This document shows positions 24,861 to 33,286 of a stretch of 64,000 nt of DNA, piece by piece. Each line of letters starts with the position of its first letter. Within the stretch, counting starts at the first letter, position 1. The translations under genes and the position numbers were made by a program. The DNA comes from Sutcliffiella horikoshii (lineage in GTDB: Bacteria > Bacillota > Bacilli > Bacillales > Bacillaceae_I). A model generated the notes under the pieces. That model worked only from the letters and a program-made list of their open reading frames with translations, was not told the DNA's origin and made no database searches. The stretch covers positions 1,158,001-1,222,000 of the forward strand of contig NZ_CP082918.1 in the NCBI RefSeq assembly GCF_019931755.1. The letters are read 5' to 3'.

Positions 24861-25047
24861 CCTGTAGATTGAAGTGGAAGGTATGAGACTCCTTGAAAAT
24901 GCTAACGCATTTTCTTCGTGCGATGTATCGCTGTCGAAGCATTCCTAGTCCTGCGGGGGATAACGGTAGCTTGAGACCCCACAACGAAGTGAGGAGGCTC
25001 AAGCACCGTCCCGCGGAAAGCGAATACCTGAAACGGAAATCTACAGG
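24861..25047. repeat. Palindromic intergenic element (enlarged copy)
   Basis: Terminal inverted repeat CCTGTAGATT (24861-24870) / AATCTACAGG (25038-25047) and inner AGGTAT/ATACCT. The core GAGACCCC...GAGGAGGCTCAAGCACCGTCC is shared with the other copies. An extra about 50 bp contains its own hairpin GAAAATGC/GCATTTTC. The gap 24849-25152 holds nothing else visible apart from the yheA promoter region. Confidence 0.8.
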
Positions 25048-25152
25048 AGTAATATAGAATCCCCCATATGGTTTGAATGACTCTGGCATGTTTGTTATAC
25101 TGGTCACTAGCATGCCTGAAAGATGGGCAAAAAAGGAAGGAATGACGTACAA

Positions 25153-25512
25153 ATGGCAAACAACGTATACGATGTAGCGTACAACCTAGAAACAGCAGTA
25201 AAAGAAAGTGATGAGTTCAAAAACTTACAAACTTTATATAAAGAGGTATTCGCTGACGAAACAACAAAAAATATGTTCGAAAACTTCCGCAACATTCAAC
25301 TGGAACTTCAACAAAAACAAATGAGCGGACAAGAAATCACACAAGAAGAAGTAGAACAAGCTCAACAAACAGTTGCAGTTGTTCAACAAAATGAATCCAT
25401 CGCAAAACTTATGGAAGCAGAACAACGCATGAGCATGATGGTAAGCGAACTAAATAAAATCATCATGAAACCTCTGGAAGAATTATATAGCAACGTAGAT
25501 TCCGCTAACTAA
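25153..25512 (+). CDS. yheA: YheA (YlbF/YmcA family)
   Basis: 119-residue all-helical, Gln-rich protein of the Com_YlbF (DUF964) family: YDVAYNLETAVKESDEFKNL start and EAEQRMSMMVSELNKIIMKPLEELY end. Paralogues YlbF/YmcA form a complex with YaaT that affects RNA turnover; the role of YheA is not established. ATG 25153 is preceded by GGAAGG at 7-12 bases; the upstream ATG at 25123 is less likely. Confidence 0.9.
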   Translation: MANNVYDVAYNLETAVKESDEFKNLQTLYKEVFADETTKNMFENFRNIQLELQQKQMSGQEITQEEVEQAQQTVAVVQQNESIAKLMEAEQRMSMMVSELNKIIMKPLEELYSNVDSAN

Positions 25513-25539
25513 TAATTGGTGGAAAGACGCTTGTCAGGA

Positions 25540-25571
25540 AAAACGTATCTGAATGAAGATGCGTTTTTTTC
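25540..25571 (+). terminator. Terminator of yheA
   Basis: AAAACGTATCT/AGATGCGTTTT stem (one G-U) with 6-base loop and T7. Confidence 0.8.
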
Positions 25572-25674
25572 TTTCTCATTTTTTCTCTACCTGAAGCTCC
25601 CTATGTTCTAATTCCCTTAATTTCCTCATACTCATATCAATAAGTACAAACATCTTAGATAAGGAGGTCTCTCC

Positions 25675-26535
25675 ATGATATACCGCCTGCTCGCCATCAA
25701 TATAGATGGAACGCTATTGAAATCAAATGGAAGATTGGCAAAGGAAACGAAAGAAGCGATAGAGTATGTGAAAAACAAGGGAGTCTATGTAACACTTGTG
25801 ACCGGCCGAAACTTCGCTTTTGCTAAGAAAGTGGCTAAATCTTTGAAACTTGATACGTTTTTAGTAACGCATGGAGGTTCATTTATTGCCTCTAAACTGG
25901 AGCAACCTCTTCATGTAAAGCGTCTGTCAGAGGATAAGACATTCAATCTTGTGCAAGTGCTTGAAAATTATGATTGTACAGTTAGGATTTTGCATGAAAG
26001 ATATTCAATCGGAAACAGACTGCGAGGCGCTAACAACTTGATGGCTAGAGCAGTACTTGGTTCTAGTGATCCATTAATCTACCCGATGCAATTTGTAGAA
26101 TCTTTAGGGGATACGTTAATTGACAATCCAATCGCACCACCGAAGATAGAGGTTTATTTTACAGAGCCAGAAGAGAGAGAAAGAGTATTGAAAACCTTGA
26201 AATCCGCGTTTGAAGGGATAGAAATCCTTGTTCATGCTGACGGGAAAGTGGATATATTACCTGACGGTGGAACAAAGATGGACGGTTTGTTAACTCTTGG
26301 TGAAGTACTGAAAATTCCTCCGCAAGAAATGGTGGTTATTGGTGATACGATGGAAGACCTGCCAATCATTGAAGTGGCCGGACTCGGCGTAGCAATGGGG
26401 AATGCCCCAAAAGAAGTGAAGCTTGCTGCCGACTGGATTACTCGGACAAATGATGAAAACGGAGTAGCCTATATGATTAAAGAACACTTCCGTAAACAGC
26501 AACGCATTGCGTTTTTAAATAAAATGAAAATATAG
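25675..26535 (+). CDS. yhaX: HAD superfamily (Cof-type) protein YhaX
   Basis: 286 residues, Cof/IIB-type HAD fold. Motif I reads AINIDGTLL: the usual nucleophile Asp is Asn9, while Asp11 is kept. Motif II (TLVTGR), the motif III Lys region and motif IV GDTMEDL are recognisable. Without Asp9 ordinary phosphatase chemistry is doubtful. Strong RBS (AAGGAGGTC) before ATG. Collinear with B. subtilis yhaX, a sporulation-associated gene. Confidence 0.85.
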   Translation: MIYRLLAINIDGTLLKSNGRLAKETKEAIEYVKNKGVYVTLVTGRNFAFAKKVAKSLKLDTFLVTHGGSFIASKLEQPLHVKRLSEDKTFNLVQVLENYDCTVRILHERYSIGNRLRGANNLMARAVLGSSDPLIYPMQFVESLGDTLIDNPIAPPKIEVYFTEPEERERVLKTLKSAFEGIEILVHADGKVDILPDGGTKMDGLLTLGEVLKIPPQEMVVIGDTMEDLPIIEVAGLGVAMGNAPKEVKLAADWITRTNDENGVAYMIKEHFRKQQRIAFLNKMKI

Positions 26536-26545
26536 TAGGGAAGAG

Positions 26546-26577
26546 GCAGACTCTGTAAGTGGAGTTTGTCTTTTTTT
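26546..26577 (+). terminator. Terminator of yhaX
   Basis: CAGACTC/GAGTTTG stem (one G-U) with 8-base loop followed by T7. Confidence 0.75.
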
Positions 26578-26644
26578 GTTTACCAGGAAGTTATAAAATA
26601 ATGGAATGCTGGAATCGACTTCAGGATCATTCTTGTTCGTTTGG

Positions 26645-26812
26645 ATGAAGACCTCAGTGACGAGTAAAAAGGAGGAAAGAGGTCCTCATTGCCGTTATGA
26701 AGACCTTGCTGACGAAGAAAAAGGAAGAGAGAGGTCTTCATCGCCGTTATGAAGACCTTGCTGGCGAAGAAAAAGGAGTATAGAGGTCCTCATCGTCAAT
26801 ATGAAGACTTTG
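26645..26812. repeat. Tandem 52-bp hairpin repeats (3 units plus part of a fourth)
   Basis: Units begin at 26645, 26697, 26749 and 26801, each with ATGAAGACYT. Every unit carries inverted arms, ATGAAGACCT and AGGTCTTCAT (perfect in unit 2, one mismatch in units 1 and 3), separated by about 25 purine-rich bases. 52 is not a multiple of three and no frame stays open, so this is not coding. It fills most of the 420-bp gap before hemZ. Confidence 0.85.
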
Positions 26813-26957
26813 GTAAAAATGAAATTTCATTAAAATAGTCAAAGGTGTCTCCCTATTTTCCAACGGTATTATCTTGATATGCATCGGCTACATCCGTTAC
26901 ACTAGTGGGAGTGAAAAATCTTGCTGAACAACAAGGCAAGTGTGAAAGGTGATTAAC

Positions 26958-28445
26958 TTGAAGATTGCTATAAAAGGATTACATGATGATAGATATCAGC
27001 GTCCGTTATCATTGATTGCGGATTTATTTTTTGAAGAAACAGAAGTGGTGCTTGGGGAAGATGGCTCCTCTGAGTTAAATGTAACGTTCGAGGTGGAAGA
27101 GAAAAACTCCACGTTTATTGTAAGTGGACAACTCGGCGAACTGTTTTGTTCCCATGAGAAAGAATTGGGCGATTCAGATGAAAAAGAAAGTTTTCGTCGT
27201 AAAAAACAAGCCGTGTCCTATGTTTATTTGACTCTCTTGCAAGACCATACGGGAATTATTCAGAAGTGGGGGATTTTAACGGGAATTCGTCCAACGAAAC
27301 TTCTTCACTCTAAGCTTCAAAATGGGGAACCGAAAGAAAAGGTCCACCAACAGCTGCGAGAAGATTATTTAATTACAGACGAAAAGATAGCGTTGATGCA
27401 GCAGATTGTAGATCGTCAGCTAGATGTTGTGCCTGATCTTCATGATTTAGGCAATGAAGTCAGCATTTACATAGGGATTCCGTTTTGCCCGACTAAATGT
27501 GCGTATTGTACATTCCCTGCCTATGCGATCAATGGAAAGCAGGGGAAGGTGGACTCCTTCCTTGGCGGTCTGCACCATGAAATCGATGCTATCGGTGCCT
27601 GGTTGAAGGAAAAAGGAATTAAGATTACTACTGTTTATTATGGTGGGGGCACCCCGACAAGTATCACGGCAGAAGAAATGGACATGCTTTACGAGCAGAT
27701 GTATGCCTCCTTCCCTGACATGGAAAAAGTTCGCGAAGTAACAGTGGAAGCTGGTCGTCCGGATACGATTACGCCTGAAAAGCTTGAAGTGTTGAAAAAG
27801 TGGAATATTGACCGCATCAGTATTAACCCGCAATCATATACACAAGAAACGTTGAAAGCGATCGGCCGTCATCATACTGTGGAGGAAACCATTGATAAGT
27901 TCCACCTTGCGCGTGAAATGGGTATGAATAATATTAATATGGACCTGATCATTGGCTTGCCTGGTGAAGGAGTGGGAGAGTTCACCCATACACTAGAAGA
28001 GACGGAAAAGCTGATGCCGGAATCATTGACGGTTCATACATTGTCCTTCAAACGAGCTTCGGAAATGACACAGAATAAGAATCGCTACAAGGTGGCAGAT
28101 CGCTACGAGATTGGCAAGATGATGGATATGGCGACGGAGTGGACCACTAACCACAACTATGTACCGTATTATCTATATCGCCAGAAAAATATCTTAGGCA
28201 ATCTGGAGAATGTAGGATATGCATTGCCAGGCCAGGACAGCATCTATAACATCATGATCATGGAAGAGAAACAGACAATCATTGGACTTGGATGTGGGGC
28301 ATCAAGTAAGTTTGTTCACCCTGAAACAGGGAAGATTACTCGCTTTGCCAATCCAAAAGATCCTAAGTCTTACAATGATGGTTTTGAACATTATACGGAT
28401 GAAAAGATTAGGATTTTGGAAGAACTCTTTTCATCTAGAAACTAA
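26958..28445 (+). CDS. hemZ: Oxygen-independent coproporphyrinogen III oxidase-like HemZ
   Basis: Radical-SAM enzyme of haem synthesis. The 4Fe-4S motif CPTKCAYC (Cys177, Cys181, Cys184) is followed by YYGGGTPTS and the HemN-like SINPQSYTQETLKAIGR and NMDLIIGLPGE segments. I start at TTG 26958 (MKIAIKGLHDDR), with AAAGGTG 6 bases away; the in-frame GTG at 26949 overlaps that RBS. 495 residues against 501 in B. subtilis. Confidence 0.92.
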   Translation: MKIAIKGLHDDRYQRPLSLIADLFFEETEVVLGEDGSSELNVTFEVEEKNSTFIVSGQLGELFCSHEKELGDSDEKESFRRKKQAVSYVYLTLLQDHTGIIQKWGILTGIRPTKLLHSKLQNGEPKEKVHQQLREDYLITDEKIALMQQIVDRQLDVVPDLHDLGNEVSIYIGIPFCPTKCAYCTFPAYAINGKQGKVDSFLGGLHHEIDAIGAWLKEKGIKITTVYYGGGTPTSITAEEMDMLYEQMYASFPDMEKVREVTVEAGRPDTITPEKLEVLKKWNIDRISINPQSYTQETLKAIGRHHTVEETIDKFHLAREMGMNNINMDLIIGLPGEGVGEFTHTLEETEKLMPESLTVHTLSFKRASEMTQNKNRYKVADRYEIGKMMDMATEWTTNHNYVPYYLYRQKNILGNLENVGYALPGQDSIYNIMIMEEKQTIIGLGCGASSKFVHPETGKITRFANPKDPKSYNDGFEHYTDEKIRILEELFSSRN

Positions 28446-28453
28446 CAAAATGG

Positions 28454-28480
28454 CGGGGATAAAAAATCCTCGTTTTTTAT
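28454..28480 (+). terminator. Terminator of hemZ
   Basis: CGGGGAT/ATCCTCG stem with A-rich loop and T6. Confidence 0.75.
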
Positions 28481-28490
28481 TTTTATTAAA

Positions 28491-28508
28491 TGAGTGAATA
28501 ATCATTCA
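28491..28508. promoter_or_regulatory. FadR-type operator
   Basis: TGAGTGAATAATCATTCA matches the B. subtilis FadR box TGAATGAMTAWTCATTCA at all but one position and overlaps the candidate -35 TTCATT (28505-28510; -10 TATACT 28528-28533, 17-bp spacer). Confidence 0.7.
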
Positions 28509-28510
28509 TT

Positions 28511-28525
28511 TATAAGCGCTTTCAT
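28511..28525. promoter_or_regulatory. cre-like CcpA site in the promoter spacer
   Basis: On the minus strand ATGAAAGCGCTTATA fits TGWAANCGNTNWCA with one mismatch and lies between the -35 and -10 of the 28563 gene. Confidence 0.6.
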
Positions 28526-28562
28526 ATTATACTAGATATATATCTTATAGGGGGGAAATGGG

Positions 28563-28940
28563 ATGAAGCTTGAAACAGGTGAAGTACTGACTTATTCCAG
28601 AACATTTACTGTGGAAGAAATCCTTCAATTTGGAGAGGTTTCAGGTGATCAAGGCAGGCATCATGTGGAAAAAGATGAACACGGCAGGCTAATGGTACAT
28701 GGCCTGTTGACTGCAAGTATTGGCACCAAAATAGGAGGAGACATGAATTATATCGCAAGAGAAATGAACATGGAATTCCTTCGTCCCGTCTTTACAGGCG
28801 ACACCATCACCTGTGAAGCTACCCTCACCGATGTCCAACAACAAGAAGGCTACAAACAAGTCCAAGTCACCTCCATCTACACCAACCAAAAAGGCAAACA
28901 AGTCCTCCTAGGCAGCAGTAAAGGTATTATTCGAGATTAA
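28563..28940 (+). CDS. MaoC-like hot-dog (enoyl-thioester) hydratase
   Basis: 125 residues with the hot-dog fold layout of R-specific enoyl-CoA hydratases: FTVEEILQFGEVSGDQGRHHV corresponds to the active-site Asp...His loop, and VHGLLTASIGTK to the conserved HG helix. FRPVFxGDTI-like FLRPVFTGDTITCEATL is the MaoC beta segment. RBS GGGGGGAAA. Control by FadR- and CcpA-like boxes supports a role in fatty-acid metabolism; the exact substrate is unknown. Confidence 0.75.
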   Translation: MKLETGEVLTYSRTFTVEEILQFGEVSGDQGRHHVEKDEHGRLMVHGLLTASIGTKIGGDMNYIAREMNMEFLRPVFTGDTITCEATLTDVQQQEGYKQVQVTSIYTNQKGKQVLLGSSKGIIRD

Positions 28941-28952
28941 GAGAGAAATTCC

Positions 28953-28972
28953 TGCGGGGGTCTGACCCCGCA
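28953..28972. repeat. GGGGTCTGACCCC palindromic repeat
   Basis: Perfect hairpin TGCGGGG/CCCCGCA. A shorter relative (GTGCGGGTCTGACCCC) is at 6640-6655. Confidence 0.6.
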
Positions 28973-29031
28973 CAGAACTTTAATATTTCTGAAAACTCAA
29001 ACTAATTAAAGACAAGAAAGGGTGTGCTTGT

Positions 29032-29805
29032 ATGAGTACGGTTAAGGTGTTGAATCAGGGGCCGGTTGTGGTTTTGGAGCTTAATAGACCTGAGGCGTTA
29101 AATGCTATGAACGTGGAGATGTTGGTGGAATTAGAACGTGTTTTGGATGAAGTATCAAAAAATGAGGATGTCAAAGTGCTTGTTGTCAAAGGAAGCGGGA
29201 ATGCGTTCAGTGCCGGTGGAGACATTAAGATGATGCTCCAAGAAAATGTAGGCGGAGACTTCGACCAGGTGATGGATACGATTGGTTCGATTGTCACTAA
29301 ATTTTACACGATGCCAAAAGTGACTATCAGTGCTCTTCATGGTGCAGCTGCCGGTCTGGGCTTAAGTTTTGCACTTGCCAGCGATTTTGTTGTTGCTCAC
29401 ACTTCTACAAAACTTGCTATGAATTTCATCAAGATCGGTCTAATCCCAGATGGTGGTGGCCACTTCTTCATGGAAAAACGTCTTGGAGAAGCGAAAGCTA
29501 AACAGATGATTTGGGAAGGTAAAACGATTTCTACAGAAGAAGCCCATGGATTAGGTCTAATTGATAGTTTGGCTGGAGATCAGTTGGAAGAGGAAATTTC
29601 CAAAAGGGTTGCAGCTCTTCTTCATGCTCCTTTGCAAGCGATGTTGGAAACGAAGTTGATCTACACGAAGCAATCCTTGCCACGCCTGGAACAAATTCTA
29701 GAGTTGGAAAAGAATGCACAGCGTAGAATGAGGGTGTCTCAAGACCATAGAGAAGGAATTCGTGCATTTGTTGAGAAAAGAAAACCGCAATTTAATGGAA
29801 TGTGA
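29032..29805 (+). CDS. yhaR: Enoyl-CoA hydratase/isomerase family protein YhaR
   Basis: Crotonase fold, 257 residues: NRPEALNAMN, oxyanion-hole segments FSAGGDIKMM and HGAAAGLGLSFALASD, and GLIPDGGGHFFMEKRLG with one candidate acid. Hydrates or isomerises acyl-CoA; the exact reaction is unclear. RBS AAAGGGTG. Collinear with B. subtilis yhaR. Confidence 0.9.
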   Translation: MSTVKVLNQGPVVVLELNRPEALNAMNVEMLVELERVLDEVSKNEDVKVLVVKGSGNAFSAGGDIKMMLQENVGGDFDQVMDTIGSIVTKFYTMPKVTISALHGAAAGLGLSFALASDFVVAHTSTKLAMNFIKIGLIPDGGGHFFMEKRLGEAKAKQMIWEGKTISTEEAHGLGLIDSLAGDQLEEEISKRVAALLHAPLQAMLETKLIYTKQSLPRLEQILELEKNAQRRMRVSQDHREGIRAFVEKRKPQFNGM

Positions 29806-29810
29806 ACATG

Positions 29811-29845
29811 AAAAGCTGCTCCTATAATGGGGCAGCTTTTGTATT
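29811..29845 (+). terminator. Terminator of yhaR
   Basis: AAAAGCTGCTCC/GGGGCAGCTTTT stem (one G-U) with 6-base loop. Confidence 0.8.
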
Positions 29846-29976
29846 TTAACGACAACTCCCTACAACAACGTCTTCTAAGCCTACAGTCGTACATTCAGAT
29901 AATCCTCCGGCACATTACCAATAAGAAGAAATCCACTTATACTAAATATCAACAAAGAAAAGACGGAGTGGTAAGT

Positions 29977-30651
29977 GTGCATATAATGAAAACGAGCAAA
30001 AAAACGATCACGGTAACAGCACTCTTACTATTCGTACTACTGGTTTATTATATAAGTAAATTCATGATGATTGTAGAGTACAAAGGACTGGAAAATTTAC
30101 TATTAGAATATGGTTCTATTGCTCAATTACTCTTTTTCTTGCTGTGTTTGTCTCAACCAATCTTTTTACCACTTCCGGAGGCGGTGACCATTCCGGCCGG
30201 GAGCGTGGCTTTTGGGGCATCCGCTTCGTTCTATCTTGGTTTTTCGGGAACATTGACAGGCATAATCATTATGTTCTTCATTGCAAGGTATGGCGGTATG
30301 AAAGTGGCTTCTAAACTGGTAAAAGAAAAACATTTAAAAAGATATCAAGAATATGTTAGGAAAAATGAGACGGTCATTCTTGCACTCTTATTTATAATTC
30401 CTGTTCTACCTGATGAAATCATTTGTGTCGGGGCGGGCATTGGAGCTGTCTCGTTTAAAAGGTTCTTTGTAATAGCGACCTTGTCTAAACTTTTGACTTC
30501 TTTTGTGCTTGCGTATTCGGTTTCTTTGGCAAAATTTCTGGACTTAACGTCTACACAGTTGCTATTATGTTGCTCTGTGATAATGGGAATTGTTTTCTTT
30601 ATCACATTTGCTTTCCATAGATATTGGAACAGAAAACGCATGGAGATGTAA
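29977..30651 (+). CDS. VTT/DedA-like (SNARE-associated, TVP38/TMEM64) membrane protein
   Basis: About five hydrophobic segments with the VTT-domain pattern: FLPLPEAVTIPAGSVAFG, YLGFSGTLTGIIIMFFIARYGG and the re-entrant-type LLFIIPVLPDEIICVGAGIG. Such proteins include flippase-like undecaprenyl-phosphate or lipid transporters; the substrate here is unknown. GGAG at 29965-29968 favours GTG 29977; ATG 29986 is the alternative. 224 residues. Confidence 0.75.
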   Translation: MHIMKTSKKTITVTALLLFVLLVYYISKFMMIVEYKGLENLLLEYGSIAQLLFFLLCLSQPIFLPLPEAVTIPAGSVAFGASASFYLGFSGTLTGIIIMFFIARYGGMKVASKLVKEKHLKRYQEYVRKNETVILALLFIIPVLPDEIICVGAGIGAVSFKRFFVIATLSKLLTSFVLAYSVSLAKFLDLTSTQLLLCCSVIMGIVFFITFAFHRYWNRKRMEM

Positions 30652-30669
30652 CCCTTTATCTCCATGCGT
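30636..30669. terminator. Bidirectional terminator between the VTT gene and yhzD
   Basis: Perfect 12-bp stem ACGCATGGAGAT/ATCTCCATGCGT with 10-base loop that contains the stop codon of the VTT gene. Confidence 0.75.
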
Positions 30670-30676
30670 TTATTCG

Positions 30677-30862
30677 TTATCTGTGGAATAAAACTAGTTT
30701 CCCGCTTGCGTTAGTGCAACGGTGTGTAGTGTCAAGGTAATTTAGTTCTTCTAATCTCTTTTCTCCCAATGTTTTTGCTTCTTTTTCGGTTGCGGCTTCA
30801 AAACTTTCATCAAGTAATGTTTCTCCGCTTTTACTAAAGACTGTTAACGTATATTTCCCCAT
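30677..30862 (-). CDS. yhzD: YhzD-like small protein
   Basis: 61 residues, MGKYTLTVFSKSGETLLDESFEA... ending in THRCTNASGKLVLFHR, matching the YhzD family in size and ends. The ATG at 30862 has GGAGGGGACACTG upstream; the in-frame extension to 30898 has no RBS. Function unknown. Located between yhaR and yhaQ, as in B. subtilis relatives. Confidence 0.8.
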   Translation of the reverse strand: MGKYTLTVFSKSGETLLDESFEAATEKEAKTLGEKRLEELNYLDTTHRCTNASGKLVLFHR

Positions 30863-31004
30863 CAGTGTCCCCTCCGTGTCTGTAAAATGAATATCCATTC
30901 ATTGTTTCTATTTTACTAAAAGTTTCTTGAAATGTAAAAGTACTATGAAACTATTTAGATTTTCAATCGTATAGGTTACTGTAAAACATAGGAGGGATAA
31001 CGTC

Positions 31005-31907
31005 ATGGCATTACAGATAGATGGTGTAACCAAAAGGTTTGGCAAGCATGTGGCAGTCAATAATTTGACCCTTGAAATACCTGAAAGTGAAATGTTTGGG
31101 TTTTTAGGAGCAAATGGAGCAGGAAAAACAACTACTTTCAGAATGGTCCTTGGATTATTGGAACCTACAGAAGGGAAGGTTTCTTGGGCAGGAAAACCAA
31201 TTACATATAGAGAAAGTCACCTGGTGGGATATTTGCCGGAAGAAAGAGGGCTTTATCCGAAATTGACGGTTAAGGACCAGATGATTTATTTGGGCAGATT
31301 ACGAGGAATGGAGAAGACGGAAATTTTAAAGCAATTGGACTATTGGTTGGAGCGCTTCAAGGTACCACAGTATCTCAACAAAAAAGTAGAAGAGCTCTCA
31401 AAAGGAAATCAACAAAAAATCCAGTTTATCGCATCAACCATTCACAACCCGAAATTGCTCATCCTAGATGAACCTTTCAGCGGCTTGGATCCGCTAAATG
31501 TAGAACTTTTAAAAGAAGCGGTAGTGGATTTGAAAAAGCAAGGAACATCCATCGTTTTTTCCAGTCATCGGATGGAGCATGTAGAAGAACTTTGTGAGCA
31601 TTTATGCATAATGCATCATGGTCAACCTGTTGTGCATGGGTCGCTTAGGGACATTAAGCGTTCGTTTGGGAAAAAGAATGTCATCATCCATGCTGATTTT
31701 GATTTAGGGTATTTATCCAATGTAGCAGGAGTTACCAAAACAAAGCAGACAGCGGAAGGTATGATTCTTCAAGTGGAAGATGAAGATGTATCCCAGACAT
31801 TACTGCAACAAATCACTGGTAAAGGCTATATCCGGAAGTTTATCTTGGAAGAGCCATCCTTAAATGATATCTTCATAGAAAAGGTAGGTGCTTCTTACCA
31901 TGAATAA
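31005..31907 (+). CDS. yhaQ: ABC transporter ATP-binding protein YhaQ (NatA-like)
   Basis: 300 residues. Walker A GANGAGKTT (38-46), LSKGNQQK signature, Walker B LLILDEPFSGLDPL and H-loop SSHRMEH; the C-terminal about 80 residues form the NatA/DrrA-type extension. Exports Na+ or another solute together with YhaP; the substrate is inferred. Its stop overlaps the start of yhaP. Confidence 0.88.
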   Translation: MALQIDGVTKRFGKHVAVNNLTLEIPESEMFGFLGANGAGKTTTFRMVLGLLEPTEGKVSWAGKPITYRESHLVGYLPEERGLYPKLTVKDQMIYLGRLRGMEKTEILKQLDYWLERFKVPQYLNKKVEELSKGNQQKIQFIASTIHNPKLLILDEPFSGLDPLNVELLKEAVVDLKKQGTSIVFSSHRMEHVEELCEHLCIMHHGQPVVHGSLRDIKRSFGKKNVIIHADFDLGYLSNVAGVTKTKQTAEGMILQVEDEDVSQTLLQQITGKGYIRKFILEEPSLNDIFIEKVGASYHE

Positions 31908-33156
31908 ATTTTTGATTATCTTAATGCATACCTATATGAGCAAGCTGAAATCTAAATCCTTCATTATTTCCACTCTGATAACAACATTACTCATTGTCGG
32001 TGTTACAAACATTCAATCCATTATTGATGTTTTTGACAAAGAGGAAGACAAAGTCGTGGCAGTTTTAGATGAAGAAGGGGCTATTGTTCCACTGTTAGAA
32101 CAGCAACTGGCAACGAATCTTAACAGCAACTTGAACCTTGAGATAGTATCAAATGAGTCAGAAGCTGAAAGTAAAGTAACAGAAGGAGATTATGACGGGC
32201 TTCTCGTCTTATCAACAGATCAAAACGGTCTGCCATCAGGCGTGTACAAAGCTGCCTCCATCACTGATTCAGAAACGATGACACAAGTGGAAGTGATGCT
32301 TCAGCAGGTTAAAAATGAGCTGGCAACAAGTCAACTTGGATTATCTCAAGAAGAAATCGCTCAACTTTATACGCCTATTAATTTTGATGTGGTAGCATTA
32401 GAAGAATCTGCAAAATCTGCAGAAGAATTGAACCAGGCACGTGGATTGGTATACGTTTTACTGTTTGTTATCTATTTTTCCGTCATTCTATATGCTAGTA
32501 TGATTGCGACTGAAGTGGCAGTAGAGAAATCTTCTCGTGTTATGGAAATACTGATTTCGTCTGCCTCCCCAATCATGCATATGTTCGGTAAAATCCTTGG
32601 AATAGCGCTATTAAGTTTAACCCAACTGGCATTCTGGATCATTGTCGGGTATTCATCATTGAGCAGAAATCTTGAAGGCATGACAGAAGCTGGGGGAGTA
32701 TTTGAATTTTTCGGTGTAGGCGATCTGCCTGTAGCAACATTTGTGTACGCCATCGTCTTCTTCTTGCTAGGCTACTTCCTTTATGCAACGTTTGCCGCAT
32801 TCTTAGGGTCCCTTGTTAGTAGGATAGAAGAAATCCAGCAAATGATCATGCCAATGACTCTATTAATAGTGGCAGGATTTATGATTTCTATGTTCGGACT
32901 AGGTAACCCAGATAATTCTTTCATTCAAGTAACGTCATTTATTCCGTTCTTTGCACCTATGATCATGTTCTTACGTGTGGGAATGTTGAATGTACCGATC
33001 TGGGAAATCAGTCTTTCCATTGGCCTTTTGGTAGCAACCATTGTGTTACTGGCCATGTTTGGAGCAAAAGTGTACCGTGGAGGAGTCTTGATGTACGGTA
33101 AATCATCTTCTTTAAAAGATATAAAGAAAGCTTTGCAATTGACTAAAGACAAGTAA
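31900..33156 (+). CDS. yhaP: ABC-2 type transporter permease YhaP (NatB-like)
   Basis: 418 residues: one N-terminal helix, a large extracytoplasmic domain (about 35-175), then five or six helices from about residue 180, typical of NatB/ABC-2 permeases. TEVAVEKSSRVMEILISSASP is the family EKxxRxxE-type segment. ATG 31900, with RBS AAGGTAGGTG, overlaps the yhaQ stop. Confidence 0.88.
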   Translation: MNKFLIILMHTYMSKLKSKSFIISTLITTLLIVGVTNIQSIIDVFDKEEDKVVAVLDEEGAIVPLLEQQLATNLNSNLNLEIVSNESEAESKVTEGDYDGLLVLSTDQNGLPSGVYKAASITDSETMTQVEVMLQQVKNELATSQLGLSQEEIAQLYTPINFDVVALEESAKSAEELNQARGLVYVLLFVIYFSVILYASMIATEVAVEKSSRVMEILISSASPIMHMFGKILGIALLSLTQLAFWIIVGYSSLSRNLEGMTEAGGVFEFFGVGDLPVATFVYAIVFFLLGYFLYATFAAFLGSLVSRIEEIQQMIMPMTLLIVAGFMISMFGLGNPDNSFIQVTSFIPFFAPMIMFLRVGMLNVPIWEISLSIGLLVATIVLLAMFGAKVYRGGVLMYGKSSSLKDIKKALQLTKDK

Positions 33157-33161
33157 AGTAG

Positions 33162-33198
33162 CATGTGGGACTTTTCCAAAAGTCCCGCATGTTTTTTT
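33162..33198 (+). terminator. Terminator of yhaQP
   Basis: 14-bp stem CATGTGGGACTTTT/AAAAGTCCCGCATG with CC loop and T7. Confidence 0.85.
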
Positions 33199-33286
33199 AT
33201 TGTTATACACCCATACCGAACGTGCATTCGTATTTCATTCGTGATAAAATAAGGAAAAGACGATGAGAGAAGAGGGTGAATCCAGA

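Noticed and set aside
24778..25152. Minus-strand ORFs of 85-124 aa over the palindromic element
   Set aside because: The same LSAGRCLSLLTSLxGL-type translation appears at every copy of the element (also 41479-41667, 51170-51715, 59905-60144). It is the repeat read in one frame, with no RBS.
30884..30905. FadR-like inverted repeat upstream of yhzD (AATGAAT...ATTCATT)
   Set aside because: Half-sites are similar, but the centre is 4 bases instead of 8, so the spacing does not fit the FadR box.
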